DNA from: Myxococcota bacterium
GTDB taxonomy: Bacteria; Myxococcota_C; UBA6777
NCBI GenBank assembly: GCA_023150835.1
Contig: JAKLKB010000022.1
Coordinates: forward strand, 3,388-67,387
Reading direction: 5' to 3'
Length of the DNA: 64,000 bases
The notes beneath the pieces were generated by a model. It was not told the origin of the DNA, made no database searches, and saw nothing but the letters and a program-made list of their open reading frames with translations. This document shows, one piece after another, positions 1 to 7,660 of the stretch; position 1 is the first letter of the stretch, and each line of letters opens with the position of its first letter. Position numbers and translations under genes: made by a program.

Positions 1-34
1 ACGCCTCCCCTGCGCTTTGATGACGCGATCAGCA

Positions 35-180
35 CCCAAACCCCCCGTGTTCGCGCCCGCCAAGCGACAACCACCAGACTTTTTAACGCCCATATCCGTG
101 CGTAGCCAAAACCCCCGTGTTCGCGCCCGCCAAGCGACAGCGCTGTCTGTTTGAAAAACGATGTTGGTTTCGCCGATCCC
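35..180 (-). repeat. Family A element, copy 1 (minus orientation, head end duplicated)
   Basis: The motif CCCCCGTGTTCGCGCCCGCC followed by AAGCGACA occurs twice, at about 41-69 and 112-140. The second is followed by the internal part of family A (TTTGAAAAACGATGTTGG, then TTCGCCGATCCC). The half that would carry the GGGG/CCCC hairpin is replaced by the 18-bp microsatellite that follows. Read on the minus strand it matches the other family A copies. GACAGCGCTGTC inside it is a perfect palindrome at the family's inner hairpin position. Confidence 0.75.
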
Positions 181-330
181 ACACCAACAAAAAAACCCAC
201 ACCAACAAAAAAACCCACACCAACAAAAAAACCCACACCAACAAAAAAACCCACACCAACAAAAAACCCACACCAGCAAAAAAACCCACACCAGCAAAAA
301 AACCCACACCAACAAAAAAACCCAAACACA
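178..330. repeat. 18-bp tandem repeat (microsatellite), about 8 copies
   Basis: The unit CACACCAACAAAAAAACC is repeated head to tail about eight times; one copy is one A shorter and two have AGCA for AACA. It starts directly where family A copy 1 breaks off and ends a few bases before the stop of the minus-strand gene at 337. Translation gives Lys/Pro/Thr or Phe/Val/Gly repeats in every open frame with no ribosome binding site, so I read it as non-coding. Positions 1-337 hold only this and copy 1 of family A. Confidence 0.9.
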
Positions 331-336
331 GGAGAG

Positions 337-1203
337 TCATTTAGCCCAAGAGGGACGTTGACAAGGGAGGGCTTTTCCGCTCCAGAGGGCGAGGAAGTCT
401 TTGTGGGAGTAGCGGATTGCGCCGCGAGCGGGGTCCCAGACAAGGATGCGGTCGTGTTCTGTGCCAGCGAAGACAGCGGCGTGGTCTTCTTGTGGGCTGC
501 GGGGGGATAGGCGGATGAAGAGGATGAGGGGTGGTTTTTGCTGTTGGAGTTGAGAGAGCGTCCATGTAGCGCGTTGGCAGGAGATACCGAGGGTGGCGAG
601 TCCATAAACGATTTGAGAGTCGGAAGTTCCCAGAACTCGGGAGGTACGAAGGAGTTGAACCATCTCGCGTTCGGAGGTTTCGCGGCCCCAAGCGCGGAGG
701 ACGGAAGCGGCGCTGGCAGCGGCACAAGAGACGGGGGAAGTTTGGATGACGACGGGGCCTTGGATGATTGGATCACGCAGATCGACGAGGGCGGTTTCGG
801 TGCAGAGCCAATGGCCGGATTCGACGATCACAGCGAGCAAGACCCCAGCGATGGGGAGTTTCCAGCGTTCGGCGTGACCGCTATCAAAGGCGACTTGGAC
901 GGCAAGGGCGGAGAAGAAGACGTAGGCAAACAGGACGGCGCACCAGATCGAGGGTCCGAGAGAATGGCCGACCCACAAGGGCAAGGCCCACTCCATCTTG
1001 GGATACTTCGAGAGTCCGTAGCCGTAGAGCATCGGCAGGAACACCAAAGCAAGCATCACGTAAAGATAAGGCGCGTGATGCAACACCTCTTGCAAAGGCA
1101 AACTGCCACCGGCTTTTTTGCGCAAACGTCGGGCCTCACGGTATCCTGCCCAGATCGCAACAACGTACACAAGAAGATGTAGCCACAAAGGAATCGCGGT
1201 CAT
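337..1203 (-). CDS. Membrane protein with C39-like cysteine peptidase domain
   Basis: 288 residues. The first half is membranous, with hydrophobic stretches at about 5-20, 45-65, 80-108 and 116-134. The second half (about 145-280) resembles a peptidase C39-like domain: Gln154 and Cys160 in QTSPVSCAAASAASVL, His241 in EDHAAVFAG and Asp257 in VWDPA form a complete Gln/Cys/His/Asp set. C39 domains usually cut double-glycine leaders in peptide-exporting ABC transporters. No transporter, ATPase or leader peptide gene is adjacent, so the substrate is unknown; a membrane-bound processing or lysis-related protease is also possible. The ATG start overlaps the stop of the deaminase gene upstream (ATGA), implying translational coupling. 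An in-frame extension to about 1407 is possible but lies inside the deaminase gene and is not protein-like. Confidence 0.75.
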   Translation of the reverse strand: MTAIPLWLHLLVYVVAIWAGYREARRLRKKAGGSLPLQEVLHHAPYLYVMLALVFLPMLYGYGLSKYPKMEWALPLWVGHSLGPSIWCAVLFAYVFFSALAVQVAFDSGHAERWKLPIAGVLLAVIVESGHWLCTETALVDLRDPIIQGPVVIQTSPVSCAAASAASVLRAWGRETSEREMVQLLRTSRVLGTSDSQIVYGLATLGISCQRATWTLSQLQQQKPPLILFIRLSPRSPQEDHAAVFAGTEHDRILVWDPARGAIRYSHKDFLALWSGKALPCQRPSWAK

Positions 1204-1739
1204 GGCAGGGCCTCGTTGGGTTTGAAGTGAAAGAGGCGGGGATCTTGGGGGCCATCGACGGCCAAGATCCCGACGTGGTGTTGAGAAAGATACGCAAGTC
1301 CATTTTCGCCGATGTATCCGCCGCCGACGATGATGACTTTTTTGATCCCAGCGTGATGGATAAGTTTGGCGCACATCAGGCAGGGTTCCCCTGTGACAAA
1401 GAGCCAAGCACCTTGGGTGGGGACGCCCGAAGCAGCGCAGTTACAGATGACGTTCATCTCGGCGTGATGGCAACCGATCTCCATGCGCATCCCAGAAGGG
1501 ATCGCCATCGTGTCGCGCAAACATTCATCGCCGCCGCAGAGTTCACCCCCTCCACGCGGCCCGCCGTTGTAGCCGTCCATCAAGACGACGTTGCGTTCAG
1601 GGTCAAGCAACAAAGCCCCAAACTTGCGGCGCGGACAGTTCGAGGCTTTGGCAAGGGCGAGACATTGTTCGATGCGGATCTGTACATGCTTTTCTTTCAC
1701 GCAGTTTCCTTTCCGAATGCTCGGCGGTTGGGGATACAA
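1200..1739 (-). CDS. dCMP deaminase / ComE-type cytidine deaminase family protein
   Basis: 179 residues. It has the zinc site of the deoxycytidylate/cytidine deaminase superfamily: His92-Ala-Glu94 in CHHAEMNVICN and Cys120/Cys123 in GEPCLMCAK. Glu94 would be the proton shuttle. The size and the insert carrying GGDECLRD fit the dCMP deaminase/ComE branch, which makes dUMP from dCMP for thymidylate synthesis; other members act on riboflavin intermediates or tRNA, so the substrate is inferred. The last four bases overlap the start of the C39-like membrane protein, so the two are one transcription unit. The start at 1739 is the first ATG; a GTG 13 codons further in (VKEKHVQIRIEQ) is an alternative. 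Confidence 0.85.
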   Translation of the reverse strand: MYPQPPSIRKGNCVKEKHVQIRIEQCLALAKASNCPRRKFGALLLDPERNVVLMDGYNGGPRGGGELCGGDECLRDTMAIPSGMRMEIGCHHAEMNVICNCAASGVPTQGAWLFVTGEPCLMCAKLIHHAGIKKVIIVGGGYIGENGLAYLSQHHVGILAVDGPQDPRLFHFKPNEALP

Positions 1740-1917
1740 GAAAAACTCATTGCATCAGGCGCTAAGATCTCGTATGATTTGGCCCAATTCTATGCGCAAG
1801 GCATCTTTATACAACACTTTGCGGGATCGCGCCAAGAAGTGTTTGAGGCCGAGGAAAGGGAGATCGGCGTCATGTTGCTTGCGCATCATCCATCCCCCAG
1901 ATCGCAAAGGATCACCC

Positions 1918-4170
1918 ATGTCCACCACAAATATCCGCTTCCGTGACCCCCAAACAGGCCAGATGCACACCGTTCAAGCCGAACTCGTCAAGAAAGTCAA
2001 ACAAGACAACCCCCAAAGTACCGAAGCTCTCAAGCACAATCCCAAAGACGGCAAGATCGATCTGTTTGTCCAAGCCGACAAAAATTACAGCGATGGCTAC
2101 GGCAAAACCAACCGCGAAAGCTACCACCTGCAAATCAACAGCACCGCCCTCAGCAACGAACAAGTCAAAGCCCTTGCAGAAGCCCTGCGGGGTGGCAGCG
2201 ACAATGCGATCCAGATCGATGAAGGGCGGGGATTCACGGTCTTTTCGGCACAATCCGACATCTACTCCGAGCGTTCTCGGTTGTTTGGACAAGATCGCCA
2301 CAACCCCAACGTCAGTTTGACTGGAAACGACGCTGACAAGGTGTTTTTGAGCCGCAACGGTGTGTTTTCGACAGCGGCAGGAACGGCCCCTGCGAACCTC
2401 AAAGAAAGCGCCAAAGCCCTGTACAACGCAGCCGAGACAGCGGACAAACTCGCAGAAGGTCAAAACCTGTTTTCGCTTGGCGAAGTCTCGCAGACCACCA
2501 AAAAGAACACGCTTTCGCAGATCCGCGAAACGCTCGAACAAGCCCGCACCAGCAGCGAACTTTCGCCCAACGAAGCGGCCCAAGTCCGAAGCAGCGCAGC
2601 CACCGTGTTGACGGAGATGCTCAGCAGCCTCGGCAACAAAGGCACCGATGCGAAACTCAAGCAGCAAGCCTTTGCACAACTCAACCAACTGATCCAAAAC
2701 GAGACGATTGGTGGCCTCAAAGAATCGATGATCTTTAACGCAGTGCGTGTACAATCGGGCCTTGGCGACGTGGATCGCGCCACAGTCGACAAACTGCGCG
2801 CCGAGATCGCCCCCACCCATCCGCCCACCGACCAGTGGTTTGCCGATGGCAAGCGCGAGCTCAACATCAGTTTTGCAGCGGGTCATGGCGAAGGCTTCTA
2901 CGAAGGCATCACCGACTACTTCAAGCAACAAGGATTTACGGTCAAAAGCGAAGGCAACCGCTCAAGCTGGAACGCCGAACCCCGCCAACTTCAACTGACC
3001 AAACGCATCAACGGCGAAGAATACAAAGTCAACGTCGATCTACGGGACTTCAAAGACGATTCGTTCAAAGATATCGCCAACGACAAATACGATGTCGTCG
3101 TGTACCAAGGACACAGCAACCTCGGAAACAACACGCGCAACTCGCTCAAAAATGCTCCCGACGCCACAGGCAAAGACAAGCTGATCTTCCTCGGCCTGTG
3201 TTCGGGCAAAGACAACATCGACGGCGTGCGCGAAGCGTTCCCCGAAGCCCAGATGGTGACCACCTTCAACTCTTCCTACTTCAACACCAAGCCGATCGCA
3301 GGCGGCGAGGTGCAATTCACCCAAGGCGAAGACGCCAAAGCCTTGATGCAGATCGTCAACGGCGCGCTCAATCGGGCATCATGGAACGATATCAACAAAG
3401 GTATCCGTGACAACGCGGTGGGCTGGAGCCACAAAGACGGAACCATCGGAAACTACGTCACCCCGCTCGATCTGCAACTCAACGCCCGCTTTCGAGACAC
3501 CGACAATGACGGCCAAGCCATGACGATGGATCGGCACTTTAACCTCGATGTGATGGAAGTGCGCCCCGGTGTCAGCTCGGGCCTAACCCCTCGCGACAAC
3601 AACGCCGAGGGACGCAAACTCAATGGCGAACTCCCCCATCTCGCGGCAGCCTTCGCCAACACGATGGATCTCTACAATCCGACCTATGACCAATTCAGCC
3701 ACAAAGGCCGGATCATGGCGGATGGCTATTACAAAGGCAACGACAACGATCCGATCGTGAAGTTTGAGACGCGCACCGAAAATGGCGAAAAAGCCTTCGT
3801 GATGAAAGTCAACGAACGCTACGCCCACATCGGCGAAGAAGCCTTGCGCGCCATCACGATGGTGGAATACAACCGTCACCTCGCCAAGACCGAAACAGGC
3901 TACCCGATCAAAGACAAGACCGAGCGCGAGTTGGTGGGCTTGTTGACGGCAGCAGCGAGCTTGACTTACGACGCAGGATACCGCGATGCAGCGGTGTTTG
4001 AAGCCCTCGTCAAGCACTACAACCTCCCCGCCGGTCTGCGTTGGAGCGATGCAGGAGGCCTGATCGATCAAGAACACCACGACTACACAGGATCTGCTCA
4101 AATGGCCAGAAAATGGATGGAAAAACTCTCTCCCGAAACCCTCCAAGCCCTTCGTACCGCCCTCCAATAA
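1918..4170 (+). CDS. Large cytoplasmic protein with caspase/CHAT-like (clan CD) candidate site
   Basis: 750 residues, no signal peptide or membrane segment. The start is set by AAAGGA seven bases before ATG at 1918; the open frame runs further upstream but overlaps the deaminase gene. I do not recognise the full-length family. The N-terminal 300 residues are helical and polar. Residues 390-435 read as strand-VVYQGHSN...KLIFLGLCSGKDN, placing His399 and Cys428 in the order and hydrophobic-strand context of clan CD peptidases (caspases, CHAT, gingipains). Residues 527-534 (DTDNDGQA) look like an EF-hand or dockerin-type calcium loop. The C-terminal 200 residues are helical. It stands alone, with the deaminase pair on the opposite strand upstream and a convergent phosphoesterase downstream. 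A protease role is inference from the dyad only. Confidence 0.85.
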   Translation: MSTTNIRFRDPQTGQMHTVQAELVKKVKQDNPQSTEALKHNPKDGKIDLFVQADKNYSDGYGKTNRESYHLQINSTALSNEQVKALAEALRGGSDNAIQIDEGRGFTVFSAQSDIYSERSRLFGQDRHNPNVSLTGNDADKVFLSRNGVFSTAAGTAPANLKESAKALYNAAETADKLAEGQNLFSLGEVSQTTKKNTLSQIRETLEQARTSSELSPNEAAQVRSSAATVLTEMLSSLGNKGTDAKLKQQAFAQLNQLIQNETIGGLKESMIFNAVRVQSGLGDVDRATVDKLRAEIAPTHPPTDQWFADGKRELNISFAAGHGEGFYEGITDYFKQQGFTVKSEGNRSSWNAEPRQLQLTKRINGEEYKVNVDLRDFKDDSFKDIANDKYDVVVYQGHSNLGNNTRNSLKNAPDATGKDKLIFLGLCSGKDNIDGVREAFPEAQMVTTFNSSYFNTKPIAGGEVQFTQGEDAKALMQIVNGALNRASWNDINKGIRDNAVGWSHKDGTIGNYVTPLDLQLNARFRDTDNDGQAMTMDRHFNLDVMEVRPGVSSGLTPRDNNAEGRKLNGELPHLAAAFANTMDLYNPTYDQFSHKGRIMADGYYKGNDNDPIVKFETRTENGEKAFVMKVNERYAHIGEEALRAITMVEYNRHLAKTETGYPIKDKTERELVGLLTAAASLTYDAGYRDAAVFEALVKHYNLPAGLRWSDAGGLIDQEHHDYTGSAQMARKWMEKLSPETLQALRTALQ

Positions 4171-4185
4171 CCAAACGCCCAGACA

Positions 4186-4305
4186 ATGCCCGAGAGAAGT
4201 ATCCACAAAGGGAGGGGGCGATCTGTTGTAGATGCCCTGTTCTTGGGCAGCTACGAAGGACCGCCCCTACATCTTCCGTACACACGATGGGCGGATCTCG
4301 TATGA
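4186..4305 (+). repeat. Family B MITE-like element, copy 1
   Basis: Shares with the other family B copies the blocks ATCCACAAAGGG, GTAGATGCCCTGTTCTTGGG, CCGCCCCTAC and the terminal sequence GGGCGGATCTCGTATGA. The central hairpin is degenerate here (GGGCAG / CCGCCC). It lies between two convergent genes, and its right end forms the last codons and stop of the metallophosphoesterase gene on the minus strand. Confidence 0.75.
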
Positions 4306-4974
4306 TTCGCGGGCGTGGGGGTGTGGGATTTGGACAGGGTGAAGACGAAAAGGATGGGGTTGGATATCGAAGACGGTGGGGGGCCGCTCGCTTTCCCAAG
4401 TGGTGACGTTGAGAAAGATCGTTGATTCCTCGGACCAGAGTCCGCCGTCTTGGTGGATATGGCCGAAGAGATGGACTTTTGGAGAGGTGCGGCGGACGGC
4501 AGCCCGCAGATCGGCACATCCTGCGCGTCCGTCCGTAGGTCCGCGATCTCCGATGCCCTGTGGAGGGCCGTGTGAGATCAAGATATCGGTGTGGGAAGGG
4601 ATCAGCGCCCACTTGTCGGCGAGCGCGCTGCCACGAGGAAGATTGAATGCCCAGTCGTTGTAAGCAGGCTGCCACGGACTGCCCCAAAAGCGCAGACCAT
4701 CGAGGATGACGCCGCTGTCTTCGAGATAGATCACGGATGGATCGAGCATTGCGAGGGCTTGTTCGCGGTGTTCGGCGAAACAGCGGTCGTGGTTTCCTGC
4801 GATGATCACCTTGTAGCGATGGGGAAGATCGCTCAGCCATGCAGCGACAAACGCCCATTCATCGAGCGTTCCGGCTTGTAGGAGATCACCTGCATGGAGA
4901 AAGACATCCCCAAAAGGGATCTCTCCGAGATCGGCTTGGTAAGTGTGTGTGTCTGCGACAGCCACGATACGCAT
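4267..4974 (-). CDS. Metallophosphoesterase (calcineurin-like)
   Basis: 235 residues with the complete calcineurin-like metal site: Asp8-x-His10 (ADTHTY), Asp30 (HAGD), Asn61-His62-Asp63 (GNHD), His135 (SHGPP) and His172-x-His174 (GHIHQ). Such enzymes hydrolyse phosphomono- or diesters with two metal ions. The short class with the SHGPP motif is often annotated only as phosphoesterase, so the substrate is unknown. The start at 4974 is fixed by AGGAGG eleven bases upstream, although the frame stays open to 5376. The C-terminus (about the last 14 residues) is encoded by a family B element, so the original stop was probably replaced by the insertion. Confidence 0.88.
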   Translation of the reverse strand: MRIVAVADTHTYQADLGEIPFGDVFLHAGDLLQAGTLDEWAFVAAWLSDLPHRYKVIIAGNHDRCFAEHREQALAMLDPSVIYLEDSGVILDGLRFWGSPWQPAYNDWAFNLPRGSALADKWALIPSHTDILISHGPPQGIGDRGPTDGRAGCADLRAAVRRTSPKVHLFGHIHQDGGLWSEESTIFLNVTTWESERPPTVFDIQPHPFRLHPVQIPHPHARESYEIRPSCVRKM

Positions 4975-5374
4975 ACTTGCGCCCTCCTGTTTGCTGTGGA
5001 TTTCTCTTGCGTTAGAACAAACCTTCGAGTATATCACTTCACCTTTCGCGGACAGGTGCTTATGGTGAGACAAAGGTGCGGCCACAACAGGCGTATCTTC
5101 GCTCATAGCAGCGCCGAAGAATCCGCTTGTGGTGCGGAGGTTGAACCGATCGCCGCACAAGGGCGTCCAAGCGTTGGTGTGCCGAGGCTCCCCCAAAAGG
5201 AAGGTTCGACAAATGTCCTTCTTGGTGGTACGTTGCAAGGCGGCACCTTCGATTTCTCGGGTATGTGCGGGGCTTGCTGGGTTGGCAAGACGACATCCCG
5301 AACGAAGCACCCTCGGAAGCGCGGTCGCATCCGTGACGTCGCATTCGTTGTGTGTGCAGGAAAGAGAGAAATCC
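4975..5374. other. 400 bp with no gene I can support
   Basis: The minus-strand frame of the metallophosphoesterase stays open through here for 134 codons. Its translation is Cys- and Arg-rich without a recognisable fold, and the strong ribosome binding site lies below it at 4974. I see no tandem repeat and no member of families A to C. Promoters for the two flanking divergent genes should lie here; I could not place one convincingly. Confidence 0.5.
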
Positions 5375-5584
5375 ATGCTGATGTCTACAGGTTTGAATCA
5401 TCGTACCCTCTCTGCACAAGACCGTATCCGCTACATCCGCAGCGCGGGCCCCAAGTGGAAAGCCAAGACATCGGCTTGTTCGTTGTACCTTGCCTTGTAT
5501 TCGATGTACAAAGTGCGCACGCCTCGGAGAATGTCGGATGACCGGCCCGCATGGCAAATCCACACACAAACATTCTCGGCGTGA
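5375..5584 (+). CDS. Small basic hypothetical protein
   Basis: 69 residues beginning MLMSTGLNHRTLSAQDRI. AGGAAAGAG lies seven bases before the ATG. The middle (RYIRSAGPKWKAKTSACSLY) is basic and amphipathic. The last 47 bases overlap the start of the next gene in another frame, suggesting coupling. I do not recognise a family. Codon use resembles the neighbours but the length makes this a tentative call. Confidence 0.45.
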   Translation: MLMSTGLNHRTLSAQDRIRYIRSAGPKWKAKTSACSLYLALYSMYKVRTPRRMSDDRPAWQIHTQTFSA

Positions 5585-7544
5585 ACTCTTTCAAGCCGTG
5601 ATGACGTTGTTGCGCCGCAAGATGCAACAGGTCGGCTATACTCCCGTCGTCATCGAACAAACTTGCGCTGCATGGGAACGCTTCTGTCAGATCGCCAAAC
5701 CACAGATCCGCTCCGTTGAAGCCTATGCTGCGGCGATGGAGTACGCCGCGATCTTGCGCTTGCGAGGTGGGCAGATCACCCAGCGCGCCGTCGCCGAACG
5801 CTACATGGTCAGCCAAGCCTCCGTCGCACGCCTTCACCTGCGCATCCTCAATTGCCTCGCCCCCCCTTCATCATCTTCCTCGCTCGAATCGACCTCCCCA
5901 TCGTCTTGCTCGCTCGCGACACCCTTTTTATCGCCATCCTCACACGAATCACTCCCACCCTCACCATCCTCTCAACAAAACACATCGATCTCATCGCCAT
6001 CATCGGCATCGTCGGCCTCTGCGAAGATCTCGGAGAAGGCAGCGGCATCGTCGGCCTCTGCGAAGATCTCGGAGAAGGCAGCGGCATCGTCGGCCTCTGC
6101 GAAGATCTCGGAGAAGGCAGCCGCATCGTCGGCCTCTGCGAAGATCTCGGAAAAGGCAGTATCCGCTGGATCGCTTGAAGACGGGATGTTTGGGAGGATG
6201 TCGGAGGAAGAACAAAGCGAAGAGCTGGCGAGGCTGCAAAGTTTGCCGATGGTTCGGGAGCGTTGGGGAGCGTTGTTGTTGCGGAGTGAGTCGGTGGCGG
6301 CGTTAGAACAACGGGATCTGCGGGAGTATTCGGATGTTGTACCGCCGTTGTTTTCTGCGTTGTGTGTGCGGCCTCGTCGTCCATCCGATCCAGAGGCAGT
6401 GGTGCTGGTGTGGATAGATCTAAGCCGCCGTCGGATCTTGGGGTGGTTTCCGACAGACGTTACACAGATGGCGCATCTATGGGAGTTGTCTTTGCGGCTG
6501 GTGATGGAACGTCCGTTGTATGGGATGCCACGCCGCCCTGTAGATGTGGTGTTGCCGGCGGTCACACCGTTCGACGGGATGGCGCAATGGCTTTCGCCGT
6601 TGGATATCCATTTGACGCCCTTGGATCGGCAAGAACTCGTTGCGCTAGAATCGTCGATATTGGGCAGTTTGTGTGAGGCGCCGTATTCGTTTGTAGAAGA
6701 AAACTCTGCGCGCTATCGAGAAGATCGGGAGGTGTTTTTTTCTTTGGCAGCGCGGGTTGCGATGGATCTAGGAGAATGGGCAGGAGAAGAGCTGTGTTTG
6801 TGGGGGAGAAGCGGAGATCTGGGGGGGGCTTTGTATCCCGAACCTGTAGGGCCTTGTGTGGGTCAGGATATCTTGACCGCGCTGCGGAAAGCGCGCAACG
6901 GTGTGAACAAAGGAGGGGCGTGGTGGTTTGCATGGAATCGCGGTGGGGAGGGCTTATTGTGTTGGGCCGCCCAAGCAGCCACGCTTGGGGGATATCTGGC
7001 GACGCACTTAGAACGCCGAGGGCTGCGTTTGAACCAACGCGCTCAACTGGCTCGTCTTGTCGAGCAACTTTTGCGCTTTGACGAACGCAACATCGAAACG
7101 CTTTCCTCGACATCTCCCATATCGCGCTCCTCCGCATCAACGGCTTCCGCATCGCGCTCCTCTGCCCCGACGGTCTCCACCACATCGGCCCCCGCCGCTC
7201 ATTTCTCGACAACATCGGCCTCTTCCGAAGGTCGGGTGATCTGGGAGATGCGCTTTCAGCGGGGGGCTGTACTCTCGGCTGCGTTGCGCCGCCATCTCTT
7301 CGAGGAAGGTTATGAGATCGCCCATGCACGGGCATTTCCGATGCTTTGTGTGCGCGAACTCACGTGCGGTTTGTTGCCTTTTACCGAATATCTCTGGCCT
7401 GCGGTGAATGGCTTCCTTGCGGATTGGGACACGCGATGCGGAGCGTTGTTGCGTGAACAACGCGCATCTCTGGCGTTGGACGTCTTGCCTGCCGAAAACA
7501 AAGAACACCCCCTCGGCTTTGCGTCGTTGTTGTCGCTTGGGTGA
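5538..7544 (+). CDS. Unknown protein with HTH-like N-terminus and two Ser-rich linkers
   Basis: 668 residues from ATG at 5538, with GGAGA seven bases upstream. Residues 1-105 are helical and contain a possible helix-turn-helix (QRAVAERYMVSQASVARLH). Residues 109-213 are a Ser-rich linker holding four 13-residue repeats (SSASAKISEKAAA). Residues 215-520 are a globular domain rich in Trp, Leu and Arg that I do not recognise; it contains VVLVWIDLSRRRILGWFP. A second Ser/Ala/Thr linker covers 523-563 and a small domain follows. The last twelve codons plus the stop lie in a 44-bp sequence duplicated directly downstream. No signal peptide. A DNA-binding role is only a guess from the N-terminus. Confidence 0.8.
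   Translation: MTGPHGKSTHKHSRRELFQAVMTLLRRKMQQVGYTPVVIEQTCAAWERFCQIAKPQIRSVEAYAAAMEYAAILRLRGGQITQRAVAERYMVSQASVARLHLRILNCLAPPSSSSSLESTSPSSCSLATPFLSPSSHESLPPSPSSQQNTSISSPSSASSASAKISEKAAASSASAKISEKAAASSASAKISEKAAASSASAKISEKAVSAGSLEDGMFGRMSEEEQSEELARLQSLPMVRERWGALLLRSESVAALEQRDLREYSDVVPPLFSALCVRPRRPSDPEAVVLVWIDLSRRRILGWFPTDVTQMAHLWELSLRLVMERPLYGMPRRPVDVVLPAVTPFDGMAQWLSPLDIHLTPLDRQELVALESSILGSLCEAPYSFVEENSARYREDREVFFSLAARVAMDLGEWAGEELCLWGRSGDLGGALYPEPVGPCVGQDILTALRKARNGVNKGGAWWFAWNRGGEGLLCWAAQAATLGGYLATHLERRGLRLNQRAQLARLVEQLLRFDERNIETLSSTSPISRSSASTASASRSSAPTVSTTSAPAAHFSTTSASSEGRVIWEMRFQRGAVLSAALRRHLFEEGYEIAHARAFPMLCVRELTCGLLPFTEYLWPAVNGFLADWDTRCGALLREQRASLALDVLPAENKEHPLGFASLLSLG
6004..6159 (+). 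repeat. 39-bp coding tandem repeat, 4 copies
   Basis: Four head-to-tail copies starting CGGCATCGTCGGCCTCTGCG, in frame, encoding a 13-residue Ser/Ala/Lys/Glu unit in the linker of the unknown protein at 5538-7544. The first three are identical; the fourth differs at two bases, so the expansion is recent. Each copy carries one GATC. Confidence 0.95.
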
Positions 7545-7602
7545 CATTCGCTGGGTACAAGAACACCCCCTCGGCTTTGTGTCGCTGTGGTCGCTTGGGT
7601 GA
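7501..7602 (+). repeat. 44-bp local duplication spanning a stop codon
   Basis: The segment beginning AAGAACACCCCCTCGGCTTT and ending TCGCTTGGGTGA occurs at 7501-7544 and again at 7559-7602, offset 58 bp, with a few substitutions. The first copy encodes the last residues and stop of the preceding gene; the second is non-coding. Confidence 0.9.
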
Positions 7603-7660
7603 CGGGAGTTTGTGGTCTCCACAAGTCGGCGACACCCACGAAAAGAAAGACTCTTTCTCG

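Noticed and set aside
178-330. CRISPR-like short repeats
   Set aside because: Units are contiguous with no spacers, and no cas genes are present. The same applies to 12637-12756.
83-361. Open frames giving Lys-Pro-Thr or Phe-Val-Gly repeats
   Set aside because: They are translations of an 18-bp microsatellite, open in several frames on both strands, without a ribosome binding site.
4975-5376. N-terminal extension of the metallophosphoesterase
   Set aside because: AGGAGG sits just before the internal ATG at 4974, and the enzyme fold begins there; the extension is not protein-like.
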